Positions 1-19,600 of a stretch of 64,000 nucleotides of DNA are shown here, piece after piece. Position 1 is the stretch's first letter. Each line of letters opens with the position of its first letter. The translations under genes and the position numbers were made by a program. Origin of the DNA: Pristionchus mayeri (lineage: Eukaryota; Nematoda; Chromadorea; Rhabditida; Neodiplogasteridae); NCBI GenBank assembly GCA_036245805.1, contig BTRK01000002.1:22003067-22067066 (forward strand). The letters are read 5' to 3'. Under the pieces are notes generated by a model. That model saw nothing but the letters and a program-made list of their open reading frames with translations, made no database searches and was not told the origin of the DNA.

Positions 1-16
1 GAAGGATGGATCATAC

Positions 17-187
17 CAATCTTGCATCATCGACATCGCAATTGGCAGTAGTGGCGACTAGCTCTTTGTTGAATGGATTGGTGACAGGGAAGACTGATCT
101 GCTCCTCGAGTCCACCCAACTTCCATTGATGTAAGCAAGAGAACCACGAGGTAGAATGGACGAGAATTGTTTGAGAGGAGAGGACAT
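17..187 (-). CDS. Aldehyde dehydrogenase, succinate-semialdehyde dehydrogenase-like (5' exon, partial)
   Basis: The minus-strand reading frame has an ALDH N-terminus: a segment reading AYINGSWVDS, then FPVTNPFNKELVA and a DVDDARL helix start, the layout of NAD(P)-dependent aldehyde dehydrogenases. The motif order is closest to mitochondrial succinate-semialdehyde dehydrogenase (ALDH5), which oxidises succinate semialdehyde to succinate. The exon ends at a GT donor (gtatga) near position 16, so the rest of the enzyme lies left of the window. The start given is the ATG at 187; a CAG acceptor lies just upstream of it, so a further 5' exon (for example a transit peptide) is possible. The ALDH5 assignment is tentative because the catalytic Cys/Glu region is not in the window. 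Confidence 0.6.
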
Positions 188-1527
188 CTCTGCACGGTCA
201 ATCATTACCATCAATGATACTGTCTATTCTCGTCTCTAATCGTTCAGAGGTCACCATCAGCAAACGGATAGAATCAATGAAAAACTGAGAGGGAAAGAGA
301 AAGCGCGAGAGGATTGGAAAAAGGTGCCATTTGTCTTTTCCCAAGAGGAAATCAATGGCAAGCGTATAAACAACTAGGATAAACAATTTAAGAAAGAGGC
401 CCGATTCCTGCATTATTTCGGTGGTTCATTACTTAAATATCGGCAAACAACCAATCAAATGACAATAAACGTTTTTTTAAACATATCAAAGATAATAAAT
501 CACAACCTCGCCCGGCTAAATCGCTCGACGTACAAGAATACAGTGGGATTCAAAAATTCGAAGAATTTAATTTTTAATTTAAAATTAATTTCTCACATAA
601 CTCCTGTTTAGTATTGTTTGAATGCTTATGTTGGCGTCTCATTATTGGCCAGTTGACGGGGTATCCTATGCATTATCATTTCTTATGGTTTAAAAGCGTA
701 ATTATGTCTAATCTCGTCGAATTTTCAGATAATTCCTCTGAAATTCCACATGTTTCATTGTTAGATGCCTTTCTCTATATCGAGAGATATTCCTAGACGA
801 GTTATCAACGTAATGGACTAAAATACCCAGTGCAATATTGATTAATCTAAATGTCCCCTTTTCGCTCCGACCACCCATGCTCTCTCTCCCTTCTTTGTCC
901 CCGTTTTGCTCCGGCCCTCACTTTGCATGTTTATTAAGAAATCACAATTTCGTAACTTGTTTAACCGAATTTCGTCTCCTAATGGATTTATCGCGTAGAT
1001 TCAACGTTTTAATGAGCAGTGCTGTTTGCGGACTTCGTTTCCTCAATTTTGCCTTTTTTATTCAACCTTCAAGATGATCTTTTATGTTAATTCTATAACG
1101 TGACACAGTGTTCGTTTGGACTTCATAGATTGCTTCTCTCGGATGCTCATTGGCACCTTTAATTCGATCAGTCTTTTTACTTTTGCCCTTATAACGCACT
1201 CTATTGATTTACAGTATGGGGGACTATTCCACACCGTGACTCCCCTCTATTATCTCTCCTTCACGCTATCCACATGTCCCCTTTTCGCTCCACCCCCCCC
1301 CCCATTTACTCGCTTGTGTCAATTATGACTTCTTCCTATTGCTCCCATCATCTTCTTTTCTCTCTCTCTCTCTCTTACTCCCGCATCCTGCTCATTAAAA
1401 AATCTCAGCTGCAAGCTTGAATTGGGCTTCACCTGGCATCGCTACCTCTATTTGAATGTTCTCTTCTTCGCCCCCCCCCCTCCCCTACAACTCTCGATTT
1501 ATTCAGGTTGTCTCAAACGAGGAAAAA
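188..1527. other. Divergent intergenic spacer
   Basis: This is the shared upstream region of the minus-strand ALDH gene and the plus-strand CHD4 gene, so promoters for both should lie here. It is AT-rich in the left half. The right half is pyrimidine-rich with C homopolymers near 1292-1303 and 1472-1482. I see no convincing coding exon or RNA gene; the short ORFs lack splice or similarity support. Confidence 0.5.
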
Positions 1528-9487
<7,960 letters not shown>

Positions 9488-9897
9488 GACCAGCCCCCCC
9501 CCCTTGCATTTATAGCCAGCAACCATCCATGTACCTATCTCTAGACCCTCTGAGGAGCTTATTCCTTTATTACCTCTTCACCTTCCTATGTGGTAGAGTA
9601 AATCATTCTCATTTCCAGTCAATAATCTCACTCCCGATCCGATTGAATTGTCATGTGTATCTCAAGATGATCCAACACAGTTGTATCATTTTTTTCCCTT
9701 TTCATCCCCTGTTGTTTTGTGAATGTATCTATTACACGAATCGAAGCGCAAGTTTTAACTTGGGCGAAATCGAATTCTTAATTTAATAACTTTACAATGT
9801 TTGAATCCGATCACTATTTATTCATCTCGTAAAAACAATAAATCACTATAAATACAAGTTGTATCGTTGTATGATTGGTAGCAGACCATAAGTAGAC
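9488..9897. other. Spacer after CHD4
   Basis: This is the 3' UTR of CHD4 and the short gap to the next plus-strand gene. It contains a C homopolymer just after the stop and AATAAA-like signals around 9836-9843 (aaaacaataaatc) that could serve for polyadenylation. No coding exon was seen. Confidence 0.5.
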
Positions 9898-12800
9898 ATG
9901 TATCTCGAGGTGAGCATTCGGTCAAAGCTGCTAACGGGACTCCGTTATAGTGTGATGCTTTCAACGAGTCACAGTGGCTTCACGCTCATCAATTGTAAGT
10001 TTTACTTTACCTATATTTTCCTAAATCGTAAACATTCGAAGATTGAGAAAAGTTAGCTCTGTTTTCACAATAAGTGAATTGAGTGGAAGGAGATGTGAAT
10101 GGACTGGCAGTAGTTATGTCGATGAACAAAGGAAAGGAAATAAGGATAGTGGGGAGAGTTCCCTTCTCACTCAAGAGAAACCAGACAATCAGCAAGTGAG
10201 CTTTTTATCATTTGTTCACTAATCTGCTCATGAAAATATCAGGTTGTTGCGACAGTCTTGCTCCTTTTTGTCATTTTCATATTCCTGACTCTTCTGACTT
10301 TTGTTTTTATTTTAGCATGATGATATTTTTCTTAGGTAACTCAGGCATCAATACTCTTCCTATCGCACTTTACCTCATACTTCTCCTATAGGTAAGAAAG
10401 ACAGAGCATGGAGTCAAATTCTGACAACTGAGGTCATGGCCATGACTTTTCCTTCGATAATAACTCCCTAAGGAAACGTGATATGCTCATACCAGTGCCA
10501 CAGGTATACAAATATAAGATAAGATATCACAATAAAACACTTATACATATTCAGCTCCAAAAACTTTCCTTCCGGCTTGTGCCTGATTTGGGATCGACAA
10601 AGAACAAGGCTCATCCAAAAATGGTTTAACCTCCGCATTTTTGATCACGTAGCCTTGGCCATTCAAATGGCTCTGAACTATAATATGCATATAGGTATCT
10701 TTTCAAAATTTCAGTGTGTGACTGATTCATTTTTGTTCCAAATAGATATGCCGTCTTCAACGGTGGAATGGAAATTTTGATGCCGAAATCGTTACTTTTA
10801 TCGAATTTTCATTTCTCACGCACATTGAATGATCGACCTTTCGTGCACATTTGAACAAGCAACCTCTCCCCTTTCATTACATTCAAGGAGTCATTTCGTA
10901 AATCGTTAGTATTTATTTGGCGATTCGAAACAATCAGTCCCACACTTCATAATTTTTACAGCGTTTCGGTCAAATTCAATATTCGAAAAAAAATCAAAAT
11001 TTAAGCACGATGAGAATTACTCATGCAAAAGAGTTATGGTGGTTTATTACATCTATGACAATTGAATGAAACACACTTGTTTTGGAATCAACAGCTTTGG
11101 TTCTCTAGGCAAGAAATCGCAATGAGTTGGCTATACGGCATTGCTGAAATTCAAATTCCGAAACGTCTTACTCTAGAAATTATGAAGAAATAGTTGAATT
11201 CAATACATATATAGGTAGAATGTATGATGTACTTTCACATTAGCGACATACGTTTATGGCATGATCAATCGCGGTAATTTTGCACCGATTACGATTTACG
11301 ATTTTAGCACATTTATCTAGAGGTCATTAGATTCTCGGGAGATCATGCGAGAGCTCTGATGTGCATGGTGTTCCAGTTAGAGCATCGTGCTTGATTGAGA
11401 AAATTTGGGCTTGTTGCTTTGCGGAAAGAGTCCCTCCATCTCGTGATTGGGCGGCCGCGTCTCCTCTTTCTCCGCGGAATCCATTCGATCACAGATCGGC
11501 TTCACTTTCGGCAATCATCATTCGTGATCTTATGCAACCAAAACCATTTCCTTTTCTGAGCAGTGTGAACGAAGTCCTGAACTCTAGTTGAATCTCGCAA
11601 CCGCTCATTAGAGACATGATCGAGCACAGTACAGCCAACCATCCAACGTTCCATTTTTCTTTGAGCCTCCGATAATCGATTCATTTGTGCTTTGGTCAGA
11701 GCCCAACATTCACAACCGTAAACCACAGCGGGAAGTATGCAGCCGTTGAAAAGCCGACGTTTATGTGCCATTGGAATACCCTTGTTGATAAGAAAAGTGC
11801 GGTGTTTATGGAAAGCACCAAAACCAGCTTGAATGCGTCGGGTGATTTCACAGTCATCGTATCCGCTGACTGCGATTGCGCTTCCCAAGTAGACCACCTT
11901 ATCTTGCAATTTTACTACTTTTCCTCCTATTCTTACATCCCTTGGATCAGGCTTGGAACTCATTCCGACAGTTTTATCGCCATTGAGACCCAATCCCACT
12001 GTAGCAAGTACACGCTCTAATTCCCTTCCCATCGTCTGAATCTGTCGTTCATCGTGAGAAATGAGTACGGCATCATCAGCAAAAAGAATATGGTTCAGAA
12101 ACCGACCATTGATACTTACTCCCTTATTTGCCCACTTTAGCCGACGGAATGCCATATCTAGAACCGCAGTGAATAGCCTGGGTGACAAACAATCACCTTG
12201 TCGCACACTCCTTCCCACCTTTATGTTGACCTCCTTGCCATTAACCACCACCACGTTTCTACTTTCCTGGAAAAGGCTTGCGAGGAAAGAAACGACTTCC
12301 GAGGGAATCCCTTCTAACTCTATCGCCTTGAACACCGCTTCTGTGTATACACTGTCAAAGGCCTTCGAAATGTCTACAAAAAGCAGATAGATCGGCAGCC
12401 TATAGTCGACATAGTGAGCAATGAAAGACTTTAGAGTGTGGATAGCGTCAACTGTGGAATTTTGCACCACTTGGAAGAAATGTGAAAATTCGAATCACAA
12501 TTTCAAGAATTTGGATGCTGACTTAAGGCATAGATTTAAATTTTGATTCAAATCGACCATGGTAGAATAACAAAGAAGCATACCCTTACACATTACTGCA
12601 ATATCAGGCATTGGGGTTTTAAATGACGAGAAATAGGTAAGATCAAATGTACCTTCCAAAAGAGAGCAAGGCTTTCGCAACAACCTAATAGTATATTTTG
12701 TCAAATGTATTCAGTTACTGAAGAAATGGTTCATTCCAGTGTTGAGTTCGCTTCAATGGACAACGATGGGTGGATGAAGAATCCTCGATCAGTTACAGTA

Positions 12801-15569
12801 CTCGCTAGTCTGAATGAGATGATTATTGATCGAGGAGTGGAAGCCGTAGCCAGGATGATCATTCAGTTGACTAGTCTGTTTATTTCTTTCACAACATTTT
12901 TCATTTGACTGTTCGCGTAAAAACCATATCCGTGAGTACTTGCTTATCTTCAGAATGCAGTTCCGTAATTGGTACGATCTACGGAGAGATGACTTCCCCA
13001 TTGATCTTCAATCAATTATTCTCGATCGCATCAAGAGTGGCATTGATAGAGGAACGAGAAGGGAGTATCTCTGCCAGAGTGAAGACTATCAAGAAGAATG
13101 GACTCATCGAGGGAATTCGTTTCAATTTAAAACTTGTTGTCTTTATTTTTACGATCCTTCTCCAGGCGTAAAATATATTTGTCTTTTCAGGAGAAGAAAT
13201 GGACTCTGACTCAAAACTCAGTTGGGGGATTGGTAGAAAAAATGGAGAAAGTAGAGAAAATAGTAGAGAAGAAGGAAGAGAAGTCTGAATTGAAGACGAC
13301 AGAAATGAAGGGGAAGACTGGATTGGAGAGGCCTTTCGAAGCAGCCAAAAGTGAAGATGGTCAGTCCCTTCACGAGTTACAAGGGAATACTCAGGATTAC
13401 AATTACCCCTGTTGTAGAAGTTGGACATATATTACTGTATAAAGAAATATCGTAACGTCTGTCTGTCTGTCTGTCCGTCCGTCCGTCCGTCCGTCCGTCC
13501 GTCCGTCCGTCCGTCCGTCCGTCCGTCCGTCCGTCCGTCCGTCCGTCCGTCCGTCCGTCCGTCCGTCCGTCCGTCCGTCCGTCCGTCCGTCCGTCCGTCC
13601 GTCCGTCCGTCCGTCCGTCTGTCTGTCTGTCTGTCCGTCTGTCTGTCACGCTTTTTCTTCAAATCGCTCTAATTCGGCTCAAACTCATCCTATGTGCCTA
13701 AGACCTTGACCATATGAAAACCCTTGACGAGCGCTTTCAAAATTTGATCTTTGATCTTTGCAGTTTGTAGTTTGATCTTTTCCTTCAAATGACTCTAACT
13801 CGGCTCAAACGTATCCGTGCGACTTCGGACCTTGACCATTGGCATCCCCGCGAAGAACACTTTCAAAATTTGACACTTGATCTTTGATCTTTTTCTTCAA
13901 ATCGCACTAACTCGGCTCAAAATCATCCTACAGCGCTACGACCTTGACCGTTGGCATCCCCACGATGAGCACTTTCAAAATTTTAAACTTGATCTTTGAT
14001 CTTTTTCTTCAAATCGCTCTAGCTTTGCCCAAACACGTCCGTGTGACGTCGGACCTTGACCGTTGGCATCCCCATGGCGAGCGCTTTTAAAGTTTGATCT
14101 TTGTAGTTTGTAGTTTGATCTTTTTCTTCAAATGGCTCTAACTCGCTTCAAAGTCATCGTAGAAGGTTACGACCTTGACCGTTGGCATTCCCATGGCGAG
14201 CGGTTTTAAAGTTTGATCTTTGTAGTTTGTAGTTTGATCTTTTTCTTCAAATGGCTATAACTTAGCTCAAAATCATCGTAGAAGGATAGGACCTTGACCG
14301 TTGGCATCCCCATGGCGAGCGCTTTTAAAGTTTAATCTTTGATGTTTGTAGTTTGATCTTTTCTTCAAATCGCTTTAATTCGCATGAAAATCATCGTAGA
14401 AGGTTAGGACCTTGACCGTTGGCATCCCCATGGCGAGCGCTTTTAAAGTTTGATCTTTGATGTTTGTAGTTTGATCTTTTTCTTCAAATGGCTCTAACTC
14501 GCTTCAATATCATCGTAGAAGGATAGGACCTTGACCGCTGGCAATCCCATAGCGAGCGCTTTTAAAATATGAAACTTGATCTTTGATCTCTTTTCTTCAA
14601 ATCGCTCTAACTTGGCTCAAACACGTCCGTGTGGCGTCGGACCTTGACCGTTAGCATCCTCACGACGAACACTTTCAGCACACCACACAACATGGTGCAT
14701 TTTACAAAATCGCAGAAAACTCAAATGCACCCCGTGCACCACCCGCCACACCATCCCAACCTGCTCTCATTCCCCGCAGCGTAAGCGTTGTGAAAGGCTC
14801 GTGAGGCCGAGGGTGATTCGAAAAAGTTGGGATGGGGCGAAGCCCCATCCCAACTTTTTCGAATTGCCCGAGGCCTCACGAGCCTTTTACAACGTTTTAA
14901 GCAGGCTTCTACTTGCATACCTTAGAACACGGTAGCGTAGTTATTTGCGCATTCACAAACCCATCTTTTGAAATATAGCACATAGCTGTTTTAAAATCTC
15001 CCAACTTGCTCTCACTCCCCGCAGCGTAAGCGTTGTGAAAGGCTCGTGAGGCCGAGGGTGATTCGAAAAAGTTGGGATGGGGCAAAGCCCCATCCCAACT
15101 GTTTCGAATTGCCCGAGGCCTCACGAGCCTTTTACAACGTTTTAAGCAGGCTCTCACCAGTCGCGTCCAATTGTTATCCTTAAAACACAACCCCGCGAAC
15201 CACGTAGCGACCGAAGGTCGCTAGTTAGAAGTAGTAGAACTATTTGTTTCTTGTATATATGCAGTTATATATTGGTTATTGTGGTTAACTGCGGGTTGGG
15301 TGTTTTCTTACTATTTGCCATCCATGTTTTCCACTCTTATCTTCCATCACACACGCTCCTCCCTTCCCCTGACTAGTGCTATGGAAAGGGATGATTTCAA
15401 AAAAATATGGTTTCTCGTTGTCAGTTGTACTTAGTGGATGGAATTCTCGTGTTGAGGTCTGGTCTCAATCCATCGGGGGAAGGTTCGAGTGGGAGGGAGG
15501 ATCATCTACGATGCAGACGATGGCGATGACCTTGACGACTCCGATCCTGACGATGATTTGCATATCTAA
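9898..15569 (+). CDS. Uncharacterised multi-exon protein with acidic C-terminus
   Basis: I do not recognise the family. A model can be joined from ATG 9898 (MYLE), a 9951-9997 exon (CDAFNESQWLHAHQ), an exon at about 10056-10195 (ISELSGRRCEWTGSSYVDEQ), 12709-12846 (VHSSVEFASMDNDGWMKNP and VLASLNEMIIDRGVEA), about 12957-13100 (FRNWYDLRRDDFPIDLQ), a Lys/Glu-rich exon at 13193-13358, and a terminal exon ending DADDGDDLDDSDPDDDLHI at 15567-15569. Splice sites are canonical for most joins, but two or three exon edges are guesses. No signal peptide or membrane segment is visible, and the acidic tail suggests a soluble, possibly nuclear or complex-bound protein. The two largest introns hold an RTE-type LINE fragment and the satellite and hairpin block. 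It could be two genes; the link between the first three exons and the rest is inferred. Confidence 0.45.
11345..12475 (-). pseudogene. Truncated RTE-like non-LTR retrotransposon (reverse transcriptase fragment)
   Basis: The minus-strand frame encodes the reverse transcriptase core: YLLFVDISKAFDSV, then RSVRQGDCLSPRLF, the catalytic box HILFADDAVL, and the YLGSAI thumb region. A late segment reads VVYGCECWALTKAQM. The endonuclease and 5' RT fingers are missing. An in-frame TGA near 11502 interrupts the tail, and the arginine-rich RTE-type C-terminal signature (RRKRRRGRPITRWRDSF) resumes in another frame at about 11400-11480. It is therefore a dead 5'-truncated copy inside an intron of the unknown plus-strand gene, in antisense orientation. 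Confidence 0.85.
13457..13650. repeat. (CCGT)n / (CTGT)n tetranucleotide microsatellite
   Basis: About 190 bp of uninterrupted tetranucleotide repeat: CTGT units at both edges flank roughly 40 CCGT units. It is a simple-sequence tract in the last large intron of the unknown gene. The apparent long reading frames of repeated P-S-V-R or T-D-G-R are artefacts of the 4-bp period. Confidence 0.98.
13660..14690. repeat. Satellite of nine ~112-126-bp units
   Basis: The block accttgaccg/a recurs at 13703, 13829, 13941, 14053, 14172, 14290, 14409, 14528 and 14641, giving a period of 112-126 bp (mode 119). Each unit has a tail of TTGATCTTTGATC-like sequence, then CTTCAAATGGCTCTAACTCG, and the GACC-TTGACC core followed by GTTGGCATCCCCATGGCGAG. 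Units diverge by roughly 10-25 percent by eye. The array abuts the CCGT microsatellite on the left and the hairpin pair on the right. Confidence 0.92.
14757..14910. mobile_element. Foldback hairpin element, copy 1
   Basis: An inverted repeat with arms of about 65 bp: CCTGCTTAAAACGTTGTAAA at the right end is matched by the left-arm reverse complement, with the central palindrome ATGGGGCGAAGCCCCAT. It is a non-coding MITE-like element. A second copy follows about 245 bp downstream. Confidence 0.85.
15002..15153. mobile_element. Foldback hairpin element, copy 2
   Basis: This is nearly the same hairpin as at 14757-14910, in the same orientation, differing at a few sites (for example GGGGCAAAGCCCC at the apex and CAACTGTTTCG in the right arm). 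The pair is either a local tandem duplication including about 90 bp of spacer or two independent insertions. The two halves pair over about 65 bp. Confidence 0.85.
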
Positions 15570-16601
15570 GGAATGGTTACTGTAGATGATGGATGAAGAC
15601 ATGATCAAAGTTGTGTACATTTAAATGATCTGTCATATTGTTGATTGTTCCCCTGTTATCTCGTGGGAGAGGAGGGAGTGCTCATTCCTCCTCCTTCTTC
15701 TCTCAGATGACTCACTCACGGAATCTGCTAGATTCCACCCTTTTATTCTCTGTTAGTGGAGGATGGTAATACACACACTCATTTGGTTCAGCTTTCTACT
15801 TGTTCCGTATGCCTGATAAAGCTCGTCTGCCCTCTCTCCTCCTCTACTCGTCTTTTGTCTCGGTGATTGGCTAGCGGCCATGTGGATGCTTCTCTCTCTC
15901 TATCCCTCTTCCACTCTCTTTCTCTGCCCAACACCCTCTTCCTTCCCCTTCTCTCTCTCCTTCCTACCAACAGTTCTCTTTCTTTCCACCCCTCTCTCAC
16001 CACCATTCCAACTCGTTTCGTGTTCTCTTCATTCTCCTTTTCACCTCTCCTCCCCTCTCAATGCTCATGAATGTATCAATCCCCTTCCTAATCCATCTCA
16101 TTCCATCATATTTCTCCCTTGTGGATATCAGATCCTTCTTCGAAACAGCTGTTCCTTTTTTTGCATTTAGAGTTCTAATACCCGCTCCTTTCCTTCTCAT
16201 TCCTCTCTGCCCCCCCCCCCCCCTATTCAATTCAATCAGTCTTTCTCCTTCCTCCATACTCTCTCCCATTCATTTCTTCCATTACTATCCCATCCTTCCC
16301 CTTCAATGACCTCTTATTTGGGCGCAAGCTAAGTTTACGTTATTACAGCAGCTCCATTTCTCATTCTCTCATTCTTTCTTTCGTTCATTCATATTTTTCT
16401 TCTCGTTTGTTTCCATTTCTTTCTGTGTTCATTCATTTTATTCTTACTTACATTCTTGCTTCTACTCCTGCGAATATTCTTCCATTAGTTTCCTTTCTAT
16501 TCCTCTCTTCTTTATCCACTTGGTTCTCTTTAGTCTCAGACAGTCAATTGAATTGCAGTGATCGATAGTGGGAGAGGGGACAGGACGAGGAAGGACTGAG
16601 G
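15570..16601. other. Intergenic spacer before the ACAP gene
   Basis: This region is very pyrimidine-rich (long CTCTTTCT tracts at 15880-16500, C homopolymer at 16208-16222) and carries the presumed promoter and 5' UTR of the Arf GAP gene. Open frames here are low-complexity Ser/Pro/Leu products of the CT skew, and I see no supported coding exon. Confidence 0.5.
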
Positions 16602-19600
16602 ATGACTCGTCTTGCGCCTCTCGAATCCATTGATATCGAGGAGGCACTCAAGGATTCTCCCAGATTCCGGTGATCCCCTCTTTGCCATTTGACCTGAGTT
16701 TTTTTGTTTCGCTAACAAGAAAGGAGACATCGCTTATTGTTCGTGCGAATGCAAGTAGTCGTTACTTTGTATGGATTAACGTGGGCGGAATGGGGAGAGG
16801 AACGATGGGAGGGTTCAATTGCAGCCACTCCCTATCACAACACACGAATCATCTGAACAAGTTGGAACAGCGGATCAATGAGGTACCTTCATTGTTTCAG
16901 AACAAGAGTCATGAAGAGATCCTTGCGATGCACTTTCATTTGGTTGTATGTGAATGGTTGAGAAGGAGGGAGGTGGTGTGCGGGAAGGAAGGGGGAGATC
17001 ACCTTGCAGATGATCAAATTGGTGGCTGTGATGGCCGAGCTTGGGCAAACATATGTCGCCAATTTCTAGTGAGTTTATTCCCATGATGGAAGTGTCATTG
17101 ATAAGGGTCTCTTGCAGTAAGTTGTCGGTGTGTGTCAATCAGATGAGTGACGAATCCTTCAACGGGAATCCATTGGCGGCCCCCGCTCTCAGAGCTATAT
17201 CTGGTACGTATACTTCTACTCTTTCGACCATAGTCCAATAAATGTTTAGATACACACTATCAACGGTTTACATTTTGCTATAAAATTGGCATATCGTCTT
17301 ATTTGTGGAGAATGAGGGGAAGGGGTGTATGTTTTATTTGAGAAGCGTATGCCCAGACGGTGAATCTCTCCAAGGACTTCTTCCACAATTCGACTGCACA
17401 ACTACAAACGAAACTGCAGAACTTTATCAAGACGTGAGTGTTCAGAGGGGGGTCATCCTCGATGAGGAGGGGGAGAGGATAAATGGGGGATGCTGGCAGG
17501 GAGCTGCAGAAGGTGGGAGAGGCTCGCAATCACTTCGAAGTAATGAGCAGCAATATGGACGAAGCTCTCGCCAAGAACTCGAGTGTATCCAGGACCAAAC
17601 CAGCAGAAAGTCAGTGAGAATCAAGAAGAATGGCGTCGTACTAGAAGACCCTTCTGCACAATCCCGGACAACCACAAATATATCCATTGCCTCTGATTTG
17701 GTTTACATACTCCAATGCTTCCCGATATCTCAGTAGCTGATCTATTCCAGTGGAGGTTGCGCTCACTTTACCTACTAAGGAATGTGACTGTAAATTTGTA
17801 GTCCATTCATTTAGTTGTCCGGGATTGTGCATAAGCGCCGAGATATGCTGCTATTAGAGTGTGATGGTGTATGTGCAGGTGCGGAGGGACGTAACGGGGT
17901 GGTGTCAGTGGGGGCATGCTTCGCCCATACGACACTCGACTACGTCGCCCATATCAACATCGCCCATGCACACAAGAACCATGTGGTAGTCGATGCGGTG
18001 AGTGGAAGGAAGGAAGGGGGGGCGTTAATGGGCACGTATATACTCTTGCCTCGGAAGAATCACTGCTCTGGTCGCGCACTCCGCTTCTACGCGTTGCGCT
18101 ACAGTATTCCATGCGGCTCGTCATCCAGCATTTCTGTATAATAATTTTCAAACAATTTTCTGAGTCTTTTCAGATTCTGGGGCATGCCCAATTCACTGAA
18201 ATAGATTTAAAATTGATATAATAATGCTCAATTGATCAATAATGGAATAGTTCGCTATGTCAAACTTATTCCTGAAAAATAATCCTGTGTAATATTTAAG
18301 GGTTGATCTTCCAAACGAAAGATAGTGTTTTGCAACTGTTTACATATTGCATATTGCCGTCTGAATCGTAGGAAAGATCCCTGTTCCTAATAAAAATGCC
18401 AAAAATAATATTTCAGCAGCTCATCTTACAAAACGCGCAGTTGGAAAAATACGGTAGTCTAGCAATGAAGCCACTTCCAGTTTTTCAATCCATTAGGCTC
18501 GGTTCCATTAAGGCTATTTTACGGATATCAGCTCGTGATAAATATTTTCTGCAGAGCAAAATTCGGTTTTGATGACGGAATTAAAGAGGTTTCCCATTGC
18601 AGTTGTGGGGTCTGGTGAAGGAGTACTCGCTCTTCTTCCATAGAGGACACGCATTCTTCGATGAATGGACCAGTGAGGTTAGTACTTCCATCCCTTTCGT
18701 ATTTAAAAAAAATCCTGCTGAAATTGTTGTTAAAGGATTCGAAGAAAATCACGGGTTGTAATATTTGTAATTCATATAGATTGTCTTTTTTGTGGATGAT
18801 GTATGATAGGTGCATGAGTGAGTGTGTGGCTGTTTCTCGTTCTCTCGTGATTCACTCCCTCTCCCTTCTCCCTCCTCTTTCAAATAGTTACCCCATCCCC
18901 TTCCCTCTCCCATCCCAATCGTAGTCTCTATGAACAGTCGAATGGGAGAGCGCCAGAATGCCCGTGAGAAAAAATGCAAGGTAGGGTTTATGTGGAGAGG
19001 AATGAGCTCCCCCCCCCCCTTCCCCAATCAAGTTATTCTTCCCTTGAAGGAGAAAGGAGCGATTGCTGATTCGGTGTCTGCCCTCTCTTCAGCTGCGAAA
19101 GTGACGGAGAGGAAGATGCAGGACATTCACTCCATCGTCAACCCGGTCAGTTCACTCCCTTCCATGGAATGAGGAAGGAGAGAAGAATAGGGAAGGAGGG
19201 GGTAGTCTAGTCCGCAGCTGAGAGGAAGAAGAACATCCGTTTCATCTGTTTGAAGAGGTGATAAGAAGTAGCAGAAGAGGAGGGGAGGGTTACTCACTCC
19301 TCATTCACTCAATAGGGGAATGAAGGGAGTAGTGGTAAAGAGAGTGATAAGCAGATTAGGACTCACTCTCTATTCCTCACTCGAGAGAGGAAGAGTAGAG
19401 GGACTCACACACTTCATTCTTCACTCGAGAGACGAAGAGTAGAGGGTGGGAGGAACATAAACACACTATACACAATGTACTCTCTCTGGACACGACCCTT
19501 GCCAATAATAGTTCCATACTCGAGGGGTCCTTTCTTCTCTTTCACTCTCTCCCCCCAGACATACAAACCGTGCAATCACTCTTTCTCTCTCTCACGCTAT

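Noticed and set aside
13421..13672. Long open frames on both strands encoding repeated P-S-V-R or D-G-R-T
   Set aside because: They are produced by a 4-bp microsatellite, which stays open in every frame; there is no start context or flanking exon.
14721..15190. Two similar reading frames on the minus strand (CLKRCKRLVRPRAIR repeats)
   Set aside because: The similarity comes from the two hairpin elements; the frames run through inverted repeats and share no known domain.
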